A stretch of DNA of 41,283 nt from Burkholderiales bacterium (GTDB lineage Bacteria; Pseudomonadota; Gammaproteobacteria; Burkholderiales; UBA11063). How positions within the stretch are numbered: position 1 is the stretch's first letter; every line of letters begins with the position of its first letter. The stretch is taken from assembly GCA_019748155.1 (NCBI GenBank), contig JAIEPY010000069.1, positions 1 through 41,283 on the forward strand, written 5' to 3'. A program made the position numbers and the translations under genes. The notes under the pieces were generated by a model. It was not told where the DNA came from. It made no database searches and saw only the letters and a program-made list of their open reading frames with translations. Positions 25,445 to 34,878 of the stretch are shown here, piece after piece.

Positions 25445-26450
25445 GTCAGCCGTAGATCGTCTGAATCGGAGGTTGGCAAGACTGATGGGGAAAAAAGATC
25501 CCAATAGCCCAATCAAAACACCGTCAATTCCTAGTAATAATAAATTTACCGCTATTATCTTTATGATGCTGCTGTTGTGGGGGCTAACTGGAATATATTA
25601 TGTACCTAATAAAAGTTACGGCATAATTCTCACTAATGGTAAAATCAACAAAGTTGTGAATGGTATGGATGTTGGTATAACTTTTCCATTCCCATTTAGT
25701 GATATAATTAATCTAGATTCCTCTCAGAATACATTAAGCTTATCATCCTCCTCTACTGAATCAGGTATTTTAGTTTCTTCTGAAGATGGTAAGTTATTGG
25801 ATTTAAGTGCTAGCTTGTCTTTTGTAATATCTGATCCGCAAAAGTATTACTTAAATTATTATCAAGAGAATAGTGAACTTAATCAAAAGATCAACTGGTT
25901 AATGTCCGCGATAGTCCAAGATTACTTTATTCATCATAGCAGCCAAGAACTAATGCAAAGTAGCACTATAATTACAGCTAATGAAATACGCAATCTAGCT
26001 ACCATGGTTTTGCGTAATTACGGGCTACAAGTTAACACCTTTAATATCAAATCACTTCAAAATATATCTCAAATTAACGCATCATTGCCTAAGAATAATA
26101 AAAGAGTAACGCCAGCTGAACAGATTGTGCTAGAAGCCACCCAATATCAAACACAAAAGTTAGCTCAGACAGAATCGATGGTTAGTGAATTCAATAAACT
26201 ACTTCCACAATATCAAGCGAACAAAACTGCTATTGTTGAATTGATGTATTACAAAATGCTAAGTGTCGTTAATTTAAAAATACCAACTGCAGAAAGTTAT
26301 CCATTGCTTAGCTTAAGTGAATCACAATTTCTACAAATAGAGAGTAATACTAGTGGTATTTATACTCAGATAAATAAATCAAGTTCAAATGATAATGCTA
26401 GGGTTTTGGACCGCAGCGTTAACCGTCAACGTGAATTTAAGGATCGTTAA
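25425..26450 (+). CDS. hflK: HflK, SPFH membrane protein
   Basis: 341 aa. With HflC it forms a large SPFH-family assembly around the FtsH protease in the inner membrane. A basic cytoplasmic N-terminus (DRLNRRLARLMGKKDP) replaces the Gly-rich head of E. coli HflK; one transmembrane helix spans about 43-60 (TAIIFMMLLLWGLTGIYYV), then the SPFH domain (PNKSYGIILTNGKINKVVNGMDVGITFPFP onward) and a short coiled coil. It is clearly shorter and more divergent than usual (about 380-420). It overlaps hflX by 20 bases and hflC follows after four bases. Position and the N-terminal SPFH strands make the assignment good. Confidence 0.85.
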   Translation: MSHGKTESAVDRLNRRLARLMGKKDPNSPIKTPSIPSNNKFTAIIFMMLLLWGLTGIYYVPNKSYGIILTNGKINKVVNGMDVGITFPFPFSDIINLDSSQNTLSLSSSSTESGILVSSEDGKLLDLSASLSFVISDPQKYYLNYYQENSELNQKINWLMSAIVQDYFIHHSSQELMQSSTIITANEIRNLATMVLRNYGLQVNTFNIKSLQNISQINASLPKNNKRVTPAEQIVLEATQYQTQKLAQTESMVSEFNKLLPQYQANKTAIVELMYYKMLSVVNLKIPTAESYPLLSLSESQFLQIESNTSGIYTQINKSSSNDNARVLDRSVNRQREFKDR

Positions 26451-26454
26451 GACT

Positions 26455-27177
26455 ATGCGTAATTACTTAATTATCTTATTAGCTATTGCTGCTACGCTAT
26501 CGAGTGGCTTTTTTGTTGTTGATCAACGAGAAGTTGGTATTGTAAAACAAACTTCAAAACAGTTACAAATCTATGCTCCTGGCTTACATTGGAAAATTCC
26601 ATTTTGGGGCGAGCTGACATTTGTTTATACCAATTTGCGTAGCTCTTATCTTGCTTCTCCACAGTTACTCCATACTAAGACCGAGCAGGCTTTTTTTGCT
26701 AATGTGATCGTTAATTGGCAGGTAGTCAGACCAGAGAGCTATTTTGTTTATCTAAACAGCAATGGCGTAAAAAATTTAGATGTAAAAATTGCCAATGTGG
26801 TTAGTAATAAACTACTTAATCTTGCGGCTAAATCATCTTCTTTGAGTGCGTTTGAAGAGCAGGTAAATTCGCAGCTTAAAAATATTGCAGAACCAGAATT
26901 AGGAATTAAATTTGTTAGTATTGCTCTATCAATGGTTAACCCTGTTATTGAAAGCACACCGACAATGGTTAGTTTAAATAAATTATCTACAGAAAGTGCA
27001 TTTAGCTTGGCACAACAAATTAAAAATAAAGCAGACGAAAGCCAACAACAAACACAAGAAAAACTACGTGCTAAAAATAGTAAATTCTATGATTATTATA
27101 TGAAAATTTATAATTTAAGCAATAGTGCGGAATCAAAGTCAGCTATTCCACAATTAAATCAACTATATATTAATTAA
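26455..27177 (+). CDS. hflC: HflC, SPFH membrane protein (short form)
   Basis: 240 aa from the ATG at 26455; an in-frame upstream start at 26389 would lie inside hflK and spoil the hydrophobic N-terminus. One transmembrane helix (YLIILLAIAATLSSGFFVV) then the SPFH domain with DQREVGIVKQ and PGLHWKIPFWGEL, as in HflC. The C-terminal part is a short coiled coil with QQ-rich stretch; the usual AEGxxxA-type extension that completes the ~300-330 residue family length is missing. Still, it begins four bases after hflK and is followed by pgi after 17, so it looks like a functional, shortened partner rather than a broken gene. Confidence 0.85.
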   Translation: MRNYLIILLAIAATLSSGFFVVDQREVGIVKQTSKQLQIYAPGLHWKIPFWGELTFVYTNLRSSYLASPQLLHTKTEQAFFANVIVNWQVVRPESYFVYLNSNGVKNLDVKIANVVSNKLLNLAAKSSSLSAFEEQVNSQLKNIAEPELGIKFVSIALSMVNPVIESTPTMVSLNKLSTESAFSLAQQIKNKADESQQQTQEKLRAKNSKFYDYYMKIYNLSNSAESKSAIPQLNQLYIN

Positions 27178-27194
27178 TTCACAGGAGATTTATT

Positions 27195-28826
27195 ATGTCT
27201 TTTTGCTCGATAGAAGCGTTAAAAAGTCATCATCAACAACTTTCTGAGTTAACTATATCAGACCTATTTAAACAAGACCAAGATCGAGCCAAGGACTTTA
27301 CGTTAGAATCAAATGGGCTTTACTTTGATTTTTCTAAAAATAATATCAATGAAAAAACTTTAGAATTATTATTAGACTTCGCTGATAAACAAAAGTTAAC
27401 AACTAAAATTCAGGCGATGTTTAATGGTGAAAAGATCAACAATACCGAAAATCGTGCGGTGTTGCACACTGCGCTACGCAGTGATAAAGAATCGATTTTG
27501 CTAGATGGGTATAATGTCATGCCTGAAATCAAAGCAGTGCGCGCACAAATGGCTGAATTTTGCCGCAAAATTCATAGCGGAGAGCATCTGGGTTACACTG
27601 GCAAGAAAATAACTACGATTGTCAATATTGGGATTGGTGGTTCTGATTTGGGACCCGTTTTAATTTGTCAGGCATTAAAACCTTATCGGGTTAGTGGAAT
27701 GAATATACACTTTATATCTAGTGTCGATGGCTATATGTTGAATGATATATTAGCAGATATAGATCCTGAAATAACCTTGTTTGTTGTTGCATCAAAAACT
27801 TTTACTACTCAAGAGACAATGACTAATGCGCACAGTACGCGTAACTGGTTTTTAGATAAAACCGCAAATAATAGCGCTGCGATTGCAAAGCATTTCATTG
27901 CATTATCCACTAACACCACAGCCGTAGAAGCTTTTGGAATTGCTCGTGAAAATATGTTTGCTTTTTGGGATTTTGTTGGTGGGCGCTATAGCTCATGCTC
28001 GGCAATTGGTTTGAGTATTGCGCTGTATATTGGTTCTGATAATTTTAACCAATTTCTTGGCGGCGCACGTGCTATGGATGAACATTTTAGTCAAACAACT
28101 GATTTACGCCAAAATCTACCCGTAATACTAGGATTAATCGGGGTTTGGTATAATAATTTCTATGATTACCACAGCTTGATTATTTCTCCATACAATACGC
28201 GTTTAACCCGCTTTCCTGCCTATATCCAGCAATTAGAGATGGAGAGCAATGGTAAATCAGTAAATAAGGCTGGGGAGCCATTAAATTATGCTACTTGTCC
28301 GGTAGTATGGGGCGACAGTGGGATTAATGGGCAGCATGCATATTATCAGTTGCTTCATCAGGGAACACAGATAGTTCCGATGGATATTATTGTTGCAACT
28401 TCAGATAAATTTAGTAATCAGGAACATAATGATATCTTATGGTCAAATGCGATAGCTCAAGCTGAAGCATTTATGACTGGTAAATCATATGCTACAGCAA
28501 AATCAGAGCTTTTAGCGCAAGGTATGAAGGAAGAGGTGGCGGCAGAAGTCGCTAAACATAAAGTATTTGCCGGTAATCGCCCGAGTAATATGATTATTCT
28601 GCCAGAAATAAATCCGCACTACTTAGGAATGTTAATTGCATTATATGAGCATAAGGCATTTGTACAAGGTGTAATCTGGGATATTAACACTTTTGATCAA
28701 ATGGGGGTTGAGCTTGGTAAAGCGTTAGCGAAGAAAGTTTTACATGATATTGAAAGCGGTCAAATTTCAGAGCATGATGCCTCAACTGTCGCAATAATTC
28801 AACATTATTTAAGCCAAAAGACCTAA
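27195..28826 (+). CDS. pgi: Glucose-6-phosphate isomerase
   Basis: 543 aa, full length. Interconverts glucose 6-phosphate and fructose 6-phosphate. Family signatures are present: NIGIGGSDLGPVL (near 140), ASKTFTTQETMTNA, WDFVGGRYSSCSAIGLSI, the catalytic-Glu region LEMESNGKSVN (about 350), and the C-terminal VIWDINTFDQMGVELGK. GGAG lies nine bases before the ATG. It is 17 bases behind hflC and likely shares the hfq-operon transcript, an unusual neighbour for hflC in better-known genomes. The Ser-Ser-Cys in GGRYSSCSAIG differs from the common SLWSAIG but the fold should be unaffected. Confidence 0.96.
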   Translation: MSFCSIEALKSHHQQLSELTISDLFKQDQDRAKDFTLESNGLYFDFSKNNINEKTLELLLDFADKQKLTTKIQAMFNGEKINNTENRAVLHTALRSDKESILLDGYNVMPEIKAVRAQMAEFCRKIHSGEHLGYTGKKITTIVNIGIGGSDLGPVLICQALKPYRVSGMNIHFISSVDGYMLNDILADIDPEITLFVVASKTFTTQETMTNAHSTRNWFLDKTANNSAAIAKHFIALSTNTTAVEAFGIARENMFAFWDFVGGRYSSCSAIGLSIALYIGSDNFNQFLGGARAMDEHFSQTTDLRQNLPVILGLIGVWYNNFYDYHSLIISPYNTRLTRFPAYIQQLEMESNGKSVNKAGEPLNYATCPVVWGDSGINGQHAYYQLLHQGTQIVPMDIIVATSDKFSNQEHNDILWSNAIAQAEAFMTGKSYATAKSELLAQGMKEEVAAEVAKHKVFAGNRPSNMIILPEINPHYLGMLIALYEHKAFVQGVIWDINTFDQMGVELGKALAKKVLHDIESGQISEHDASTVAIIQHYLSQKT

Positions 28827-28851
28827 AATACGCAAAAAAGCTAACTAATAT

Positions 28852-28881
28852 TTGGCGTTGTTGAAGGTTTTAGCGTATAAT
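28852..28881 (+). promoter_or_regulatory. Promoter of the outer-membrane protein gene
   Basis: TTGGCG (28852-28857), an 18-base spacer and a perfect TATAAT (28876-28881) lie between pgi and the signal-peptide ATG at 28906. Because the promoter occupies the first codons of the longer open frame, the 28906 start is favoured. Confidence 0.6.
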
Positions 28882-28905
28882 CACAAAAATATTTGGGAAC
28901 TCACC

Positions 28906-29730
28906 ATGCGTAAAATTTTAATTATTCTTGGATTTAGTATCAGTTGTACTTATTCTTTCGCCGCAGACGTAGCTGCTGAGAGTACGGTTTTACCCGAAAA
29001 TCACGCTTTTCAAGAGTTTGATAACCAAATCTATATTGGTTACGGTACCACTTACGGTAACTTAACCAACACTTATAATCAAAATAGTAATTACGGTACC
29101 ACTTTAATTGGTATTGGTGTAGAACGATTGTTTGATATGGGGTTATGGTTACGTTTTGACGGTACATTAATGACCGGTTATAGTAATTTTAACTCTTCAA
29201 ACCCTAATGCATTAACTGGCCCATTAGGACAAAGCCCTAGTGTCGCGGATTTGAATATTAAAGTTGGTTATGCATTTCCAGTAGTTAAAGACACATTGCT
29301 TGTAACACCATATGCATTAATGGGTAGAAATACTAATTTAACCTCCAACTCGTTAAACAATAATAATGCCTCAGGTCCTGGAGGTACTAGTACTCTGAAT
29401 GCGAATGTAACGCAAGATTATTTTTTGACTGGTGGTATTGGTGGACGTATTGAGTATAGAATTAATAGTGTTTTTGATATTTATTTTGATCAAAATGCGT
29501 TATATAATTCAGATCGCTCAGGCCCTACTTCTAATTATACTTCAGCTACTAACTATCAGTTAACTTCAACACTTGGTGCTAAATTCAACGTCTGGGATGA
29601 GCTGCAGCTTGGTTTAAACGGTTTTTATACTTATAACCAACTCTCTGGTGCCACAGCGCCTGCACAGTTCTATCAACTTTATCAGCAAAATCAAGTTGGT
29701 GGCATGGTTACCGTTGGCCTGACATACTAA
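28906..29730 (+). CDS. Outer-membrane beta-barrel protein
   Basis: 274 aa from the ATG at 28906; the frame extends upstream to 28852 but that part overlaps the promoter. Signal peptide MRKILIILGFSISCTYSFA with cleavage before ADV. The mature protein alternates short amphipathic strands (NQIYIGYGTTYGNL, TLIGIGVERLFDMG, DYFLTGGIGGRIEYRI) with Asn/Ser/Gly-rich loops, and ends in VGLTY, an aromatic C-terminal residue expected for BAM-inserted barrels. I count roughly 8-10 strands. It resembles OmpA/OmpW-sized barrels but no specific family. A hairpin at 29747 ends the unit, so it is monocistronic. Confidence 0.75.
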   Translation: MRKILIILGFSISCTYSFAADVAAESTVLPENHAFQEFDNQIYIGYGTTYGNLTNTYNQNSNYGTTLIGIGVERLFDMGLWLRFDGTLMTGYSNFNSSNPNALTGPLGQSPSVADLNIKVGYAFPVVKDTLLVTPYALMGRNTNLTSNSLNNNNASGPGGTSTLNANVTQDYFLTGGIGGRIEYRINSVFDIYFDQNALYNSDRSGPTSNYTSATNYQLTSTLGAKFNVWDELQLGLNGFYTYNQLSGATAPAQFYQLYQQNQVGGMVTVGLTY

Positions 29731-29746
29731 TCACGATTAATTTTAG

Positions 29747-29769
29747 AAATGCGCTTTTATAGCGCATTT
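29747..29769 (+). terminator. Hairpin after the outer-membrane protein gene
   Basis: AAATGCGCT, five-base loop, AGCGCATTT: a perfect 9-bp stem 16 bases after the stop. The trailing T-run is short, so strength is uncertain. The 215 bases to rhlE hold no gene; I see no clear -35/-10 pair there. Confidence 0.55.
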
Positions 29770-29945
29770 ATTTAATGTAGTTTAAATTACCTCTTATCTA
29801 TCCCCTTGTTAGTCAAGCATTGTAAGCTATTTAGTAAATAATCGGTTACGCTTGGCAAATAGTGATAAAATCCCTTCAGTAATTATTAGCTTTATTATAA
29901 GCTATACTCAAACTGATTCGATTTTAAAAAGATATAAGGAACATT

Positions 29946-31355
29946 ATGCTATTTACCAACTTAGGCTTATCTAAAGAAATTTCCCGTGCGGTTGCTGAAA
30001 AAGGCTATACCGAACCAACTCCAATTCAACAGCAAGCGATTCCAGCTGTATTGGCGGGGAATGATGTTTTAGCCGGCGCACAAACTGGAAGTGGTAAAAC
30101 AGCAGGATTTACGCTACCTATTTTACATCTTTTATCTGATAAAAGTATCAAAGGTCCGTCTGAAGGGCGACCACCAATTAGAGCTTTGATTTTGGTGCCT
30201 ACCCGTGAATTAGCACAGCAAGTAGAAGAGAGCATCATTGATTATGGTCAACATTTAAAGCTAAACTCAATGGTAATGATCGGTGGCGTTAGCATTAATC
30301 CGCAGATTCAACGCTTACGAAGTAGAGTAGATATATTGGTAGCGACTCCTGGACGTTTATTGGATCATATAGGGCAGAATACAGTTAACTTATCACAAAT
30401 TCAATTACTGGTACTAGATGAAGCTGATCGTATGTTGGACATGGGGTTTATCCGAGATATTAAAAAAATCATGGCACTACTTCCTAAAAAACGGCAGACG
30501 ATGCTATTTTCAGCCACCTTCTCTCCTGAAATTAAGGCTATGGCAAATGAGTTTTTAAATAACCCAGCAATTATTGAAACATCAGCACCTAATTCTGCTG
30601 CTGCGCGAATTACTCATAAAGTACATCCGGTAGAAACCAGTCAAAAGCGTATGCTGTTGGCTCATTTGATCAAAGAACATAGTTGGTATCAAGTATTAGT
30701 TTTTACCAGAACTAAACATGGTGCAAATCGTTTAGCTGATTATTTAGCTGACCATGGTATACCAGCTTTAGCTATTCATGGTAATAAAAGTCAGTCGAAC
30801 CGTACTCGCACATTGGCACAGTTTAAAGATGGATCTTTGCAGGTTCTGGTTGCAACTGATATTGCGGCACGTGGACTGGATATTGTAGATTTGCCTCATG
30901 TTGTGAACTATGAGTTGCCTAATGTTCCGGAAGATTACGTTCACCGAATTGGTCGTACTGGACGTGCAGGAAAAACTGGCGATGCAGTCTCGCTTGTTGC
31001 GGCAGACGAGTTTAAACTCCAACAAGCAATTGAACGAGTATTAAAAATGAAACTTGAAGTTGAAATTGTTCCTGGCTATGAAACAAAAAGTGCACCACGG
31101 GCTAGCCAAAACTCGCCACGTGGTCAGAATAATAATGTGCGTAAAGTAGTTTCTCAAGAAGCAAAGCCTACTCAATCAAAATTTAATCCTAAGCCAAACT
31201 CACTTCGTTCAGCGCTTAAAGCAAATGCAGAAGGAGGTTCGGGAACAGCTGGGAAAAGCAAAGAACATAATGAGCCAATCCGTAAAAGCGCTAATCGTAA
31301 GCCTCATGCTGCAGCATTGTTTAGTTCTCCAACTAAAAATAGGAATAAATACTAA
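29946..31355 (+). CDS. rhlE: DEAD-box RNA helicase RhlE
   Basis: 469 aa. ATP-dependent RNA unwinding, in ribosome assembly and RNA turnover. All motifs are present: the Q motif with [10 protein letters not shown], Walker A AQTGSGKT (45-52), [19 protein letters not shown] (158-161), SAT, and in the second domain [24 protein letters not shown] and HRIGRTGR. The opening F-NLGLS and the [21 protein letters not shown] segment after domain 2 favour RhlE over SrmB, DbpA or DeaD. The last ~90 residues are a basic, low-complexity tail (Ser, Asn, Lys, Arg) that likely binds RNA. Start has AAGGA five bases upstream. Separate transcription unit. Confidence 0.93.
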   Translation: MLFTNLGLSKEISRAVAEKGYTEPTPIQQQAIPAVLAGNDVLAGAQTGSGKTAGFTLPILHLLSDKSIKGPSEGRPPIRALILVPTRELAQQVEESIIDYGQHLKLNSMVMIGGVSINPQIQRLRSRVDILVATPGRLLDHIGQNTVNLSQIQLLVLDEADRMLDMGFIRDIKKIMALLPKKRQTMLFSATFSPEIKAMANEFLNNPAIIETSAPNSAAARITHKVHPVETSQKRMLLAHLIKEHSWYQVLVFTRTKHGANRLADYLADHGIPALAIHGNKSQSNRTRTLAQFKDGSLQVLVATDIAARGLDIVDLPHVVNYELPNVPEDYVHRIGRTGRAGKTGDAVSLVAADEFKLQQAIERVLKMKLEVEIVPGYETKSAPRASQNSPRGQNNNVRKVVSQEAKPTQSKFNPKPNSLRSALKANAEGGSGTAGKSKEHNEPIRKSANRKPHAAALFSSPTKNRNKY

Positions 31356-31415
31356 ACATAATTTAATTAGAGGAGATAATCTATTTTCAACTACACCTAA
31401 GTATTCAAAATAGCA

Positions 31416-31421
31416 TATAAT
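31416..31421 (+). promoter_or_regulatory. Candidate -10 box for ppc
   Basis: A perfect TATAAT 40 bases before the ppc ATG, in the 105-base gap after rhlE. No convincing -35 is seen, so this is only suggestive. Confidence 0.35.
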
Positions 31422-31460
31422 AACTTCTAAACCATGTACACCATACCAAAGGGGACGCAT

Positions 31461-34013
31461 ATGTTGAAGTTTTCTGACGCTATTGCTAATAACAAAATGC
31501 AAACATTTGAACGTGATGTCTTACTAAAATATCAAATTTTTAACGGACTCTTTTTGGGTTTGCCATTTGCTGATCCTGATCAAGCTGGTGCGCGCTTACC
31601 TATTTTTTCTAAAATGGCAAATGATTGGTTAGAAGCAGGTAAAACTGCGCCACAAATCGTTACAGATTTTTTGGCCATTTTACCAATTGGACCAGAAAGA
31701 CATCTGGGATTATTGCTCAAGTTTATCCAGTTTATCGAACGTCAGGTAGTATTGTTTGATTCATTGGAGGATGCAGCATTTGCAGAAGTTCAAGATATGT
31801 CGGGTTATGGAACATTGGATTATTTTCTCCACCAAGTTAATAGTGATAAAAATAAATATGCTAAACAACTAACCACCTTACTACATGATTATAAAACTAG
31901 ATTAGTATTAACCGCACATCCAACTCAATTTTACCTTCCGGCAATTTTAGTAATCATTGAAAATTTAGTTCAAGCAATTCGTAATAATGATGTAAACGAA
32001 ATTCGTAATCTTTTTCTGCAAATGGGATTGACGCGCTTTGGTAATCAAATTAAGCCAACACCTGTCGAAGAAGCAAATAGTATTATTTGGTTTTTAGAAA
32101 ATATTTTTTATATAGTTTTACCACATATTCAAAGCAAACTTTCCACGTTTAATACCAATCTGGACATTGGCTTTTGGCCTGGGGGTGATCGCGATGGTAA
32201 TCCTTACGTAACAGCAGAAATAACTCTTCAAGTAGCAGGTCATTTACGAAATTCTGTGCTGCGTAAATATTATGCTGATATTCAACTTTTACGTAGGCGT
32301 CTTACTTTTGATTTGGCGCATTCAGAGCTAAGCAGAATTGCTCAGGTAATTAAGCAGGATAAATACCTCAATGCTAATCTACTAATTACTGATTTGGAAA
32401 ATGTAGCACAAATCTTACACCATAATTATCAAGGCTTATTTGTTGATGAAGTTAACGCTTTGATTTTAAAAGTAAAATTATTTCAATTTTATTTTGCTAA
32501 AATTGATATCCGCCAGAATAGTGCTATTCATGCTCAAGTAGTAGCCTATATTTTTGCCGAAGCAAATGTCCACTCAGATTATTTAAAACTAAGCGATAGT
32601 GAGCGCAGTCAACTATTATTAAGTACTTTTACTCAAGATATACTTAGCAATATCAAATTAGATGATGCACTAGCCCATGAAATTATTGCGACAATTAAAG
32701 CCGTTGGAAAGATTCAACAACATAATGGAAGTACTTCAATAGAGCGCTATATCATTAGTAATACCGACTCAATTGCCAGTGTTTTAGAAGTGCTATGGCT
32801 AGTTAATCTGGTAAACAAAAATAATCCACAGTCTGCAATTGTTTTGGAAGTAGTACCGTTATTTGAAACTATTGATGATCTAGCTAATTCTGAGCAAATA
32901 ATGGCAACTTTATTTGAAACTCCACTATACCTCCAAAATGTCAAACATTGGAATATGTGCCAGACAATTATGTTAGGTTTTTCCGATGGAACTAAAGATG
33001 GTGGTTATTTAATGGCAAATTGGTCGATATTTCAAGCTAAGAAACGTTTAAGTAAATTGGCTAAAAAATATGACGTAAACTTGGTGTTTTTTGATGGTCG
33101 TGGAGGTCCTCCATCGCGTGGTGGAGGTGAAACCTACTCTTTTTATCGTAGTTTAGCCCGAGAAATTGATGACCATGAGATTCAGTTAACTATTCAGGGA
33201 CAGACTATCTCGGCTAATTTTGGAACGCCTGCTGCAGCGACCTATAATCTTGAACATTTATTAAGTGCAGGGCTTGCTGGACGCTTATTTAGCACCGATG
33301 GTGATACCTTAAATGCTGAACAAGAGCAGCTAATTGATAGCTTAGCCCAAAAAGCGTATGAAAGCTATACCAGACTTAGAAATGATCCTTTATTTGTTAG
33401 CTATCTTGAAGAAATCACCCCTTTGAAATATTTATCTGAAGCCAATATAGGCTCCAGGCCAGCAAAACGTAATAGTGGGAGTAAGTTAAAACTTGAAAAT
33501 TTGCGCGCAATTCCATTTGGTGGCGCATGGATGCAAATGAAACAGAATATATTGGGCTATTATGGGGTAGGGAGTGCATTAAGCCAGATAATACTTGAAA
33601 ATCACGATAATGTAGCAAAGATTAGTCAGTTATACCAATCTTCTTTGCTCTTTAAAGGCTTAATGGACAATGCTATGCAAAGTTTGGCACATACGAATTT
33701 TGCATTAACCCGCCATCTGCAAAGTGATGAAAAATTTGGTAAGTTTTGGCAAAAGATCTATGCCGAGGCTCAGTTGAGTCAACAATTATTGTTATTAATA
33801 TCAGGACATGACAGACTAGTTGCAGAAAATCAAATTAAAGGGCAGTCAATTAAGTTTCGTGAACAGATTATTCAGCCATTAGTAATTATTCAACAATATG
33901 CGATGGATAAATTACGCCATTTATCTCCAGATGATTCACAGTATGCGACGTTTGAGAAAATAGTCAAAAAATCACTTGCAGCCAGCATTAATGCCAGCCG
34001 CAATTCGATTTAA
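31461..34013 (+). CDS. ppc: Phosphoenolpyruvate carboxylase
   Basis: 850 aa from the ATG at 31461, which has AAGGGGA five bases upstream; the frame opens nine codons earlier. Makes oxaloacetate from phosphoenolpyruvate and bicarbonate to refill the citric acid cycle. Catalytic His153 lies in TAHPTQFYLP; WPGGDRDGNP (near 240) and FDGRGGPPSRGGGE (544-557) are the other active-site loops. These are the variants I associate with the Bacteroidetes-like branch (TAHPTQFYP, FDGRGGPPARGGG), not the TAHPTE / FHGRGG of E. coli. It ends ASRNSI, where the usual protein ends with RNTG. Only eight bases separate its stop from the stop of the minus-strand gene at 34022. Intact; regulation cannot be read. Confidence 0.93.
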   Translation: MLKFSDAIANNKMQTFERDVLLKYQIFNGLFLGLPFADPDQAGARLPIFSKMANDWLEAGKTAPQIVTDFLAILPIGPERHLGLLLKFIQFIERQVVLFDSLEDAAFAEVQDMSGYGTLDYFLHQVNSDKNKYAKQLTTLLHDYKTRLVLTAHPTQFYLPAILVIIENLVQAIRNNDVNEIRNLFLQMGLTRFGNQIKPTPVEEANSIIWFLENIFYIVLPHIQSKLSTFNTNLDIGFWPGGDRDGNPYVTAEITLQVAGHLRNSVLRKYYADIQLLRRRLTFDLAHSELSRIAQVIKQDKYLNANLLITDLENVAQILHHNYQGLFVDEVNALILKVKLFQFYFAKIDIRQNSAIHAQVVAYIFAEANVHSDYLKLSDSERSQLLLSTFTQDILSNIKLDDALAHEIIATIKAVGKIQQHNGSTSIERYIISNTDSIASVLEVLWLVNLVNKNNPQSAIVLEVVPLFETIDDLANSEQIMATLFETPLYLQNVKHWNMCQTIMLGFSDGTKDGGYLMANWSIFQAKKRLSKLAKKYDVNLVFFDGRGGPPSRGGGETYSFYRSLAREIDDHEIQLTIQGQTISANFGTPAAATYNLEHLLSAGLAGRLFSTDGDTLNAEQEQLIDSLAQKAYESYTRLRNDPLFVSYLEEITPLKYLSEANIGSRPAKRNSGSKLKLENLRAIPFGGAWMQMKQNILGYYGVGSALSQIILENHDNVAKISQLYQSSLLFKGLMDNAMQSLAHTNFALTRHLQSDEKFGKFWQKIYAEAQLSQQLLLLISGHDRLVAENQIKGQSIKFREQIIQPLVIIQQYAMDKLRHLSPDDSQYATFEKIVKKSLAASINASRNSI

Positions 34014-34021
34014 CTAAGGGG

Positions 34022-34432
34022 CTATTTGGCCGCTGATGAATTCGTATTTACGCCTGCTGACGTGGTGGTTTTTGCCACTTTAGGTGGGCGTACTTTACAT
34101 TTTACAAAAACATAGTCTTTATAGTAACAGATCATATAACTATGATCATCTGTATAAAACTTGACTTTATCCAGATTAATTTCATCATAAGGATCACTGT
34201 TTTGAGTCATAGCAGTACCGCCACCAGGACCTCGGTAAGTGCGTCCTGCTGGATTTTCTTCATGTTCCACAATCGTTGCATGCCGGCAATTATTGAGTAA
34301 ATCAGATTCACTGCTATTGGGCGTAATTAGGGTTTTATTGCAACTATAATTAGATTTACTAAAGTCAACCTTAGTCATTGCAAATGCAGAAACACAGTTT
34401 ACTGCTAAGATAGCGAGTAATAGTTTTTTCAT
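34022..34432 (-). CDS. Small secreted protein, paralogue A
   Basis: 136 aa from the ATG at 34432, which directly opens a signal peptide (MKKLLLAILAVNCVSAFA) and has AAGG just upstream; the in-frame ATG at 34444 adds four residues. Mature protein is about 118 aa with cysteines at NYSCNK, LNNCRH, MICYY and VKCK, probably two disulfides, plus a GPGGG turn and a Thr/Ser/Ala-rich tail. It aligns by eye along its length with the next gene upstream (34455-34847): TPNSSESDLL-NC vs TNNSSESEITLNC, and KVKFYTDD vs KMRFYDDE. Unknown family. Third gene of a minus-strand operon behind a porin-like barrel. Likely periplasmic or exported. Confidence 0.8.
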   Translation of the reverse strand: MKKLLLAILAVNCVSAFAMTKVDFSKSNYSCNKTLITPNSSESDLLNNCRHATIVEHEENPAGRTYRGPGGGTAMTQNSDPYDEINLDKVKFYTDDHSYMICYYKDYVFVKCKVRPPKVAKTTTSAGVNTNSSAAK

Positions 34433-34454
34433 GATGCCTTCCATATTTTGTTAG

Positions 34455-34847
34455 TTATTTAGATTCTTCTTGCTTGTTTAAGTTAGCTTTTTTTAGCTCA
34501 GCCTTACATTTATGTATTTTTCCATCTTCAAAATTACAAATAAATTCTTGATCCTCATCATCATAAAATCTCATCTTAAGTAATAAAATTTCCTGGGCAG
34601 GGGTAGTCATTTGTGTAATATCAGCTCCGCCACCTGATACTCTTGATGGATTGCGTCCCTCAATTCCGTTTTGTTTATAGAATGATTTTACTTTATCACA
34701 ATTAAGTGTGATTTCAGACTCACTTGAATTATTGGTCAATTTAACCTGATTGCAAGTAAAATCATGTTCATCTAAATTAACCGATGTCATAGCAAAACTT
34801 GGCGTAAAGATTGCTGATAGACACATTGTTACTACTATTTTCTTCAT
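34455..34847 (-). CDS. Small secreted protein, paralogue B
   Basis: 130 aa from the ATG at 34847, with AGGA ten bases upstream; the open frame reaches 34985 but that part lies inside the barrel gene and is not signal-like. Signal peptide MKKIVVTMCLSAIFTPSFA, then a mature part with DFTCNQ, LNCDKV, FICNF and HKCKAE, the same four cysteines as paralogue A, a SGGGAD turn, and a Lys-rich C-terminus. The pair arose by tandem duplication followed by strong divergence. It starts 31 bases after the porin-like gene and ends 22 bases before paralogue A. No known family recognised. Confidence 0.8.
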   Translation of the reverse strand: MKKIVVTMCLSAIFTPSFAMTSVNLDEHDFTCNQVKLTNNSSESEITLNCDKVKSFYKQNGIEGRNPSRVSGGGADITQMTTPAQEILLLKMRFYDDEDQEFICNFEDGKIHKCKAELKKANLNKQEESK

Positions 34848-34878
34848 TATGATAAATTTCCTGTAAGATAAATTTAGT

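Noticed and set aside
26389-26454. Upstream start for hflC
   Set aside because: It lies inside hflK and places non-hydrophobic residues before the transmembrane helix.
28852-28905. N-terminal extension of the outer-membrane protein from a TTG at 28852
   Set aside because: It would cover a good -35/-10 promoter and hide the signal peptide that starts at 28906.
31209-31502. Minus-strand 97-codon frame over the rhlE-ppc gap
   Set aside because: It overlaps the ends of two clear genes and shows no signal, domain or start site.
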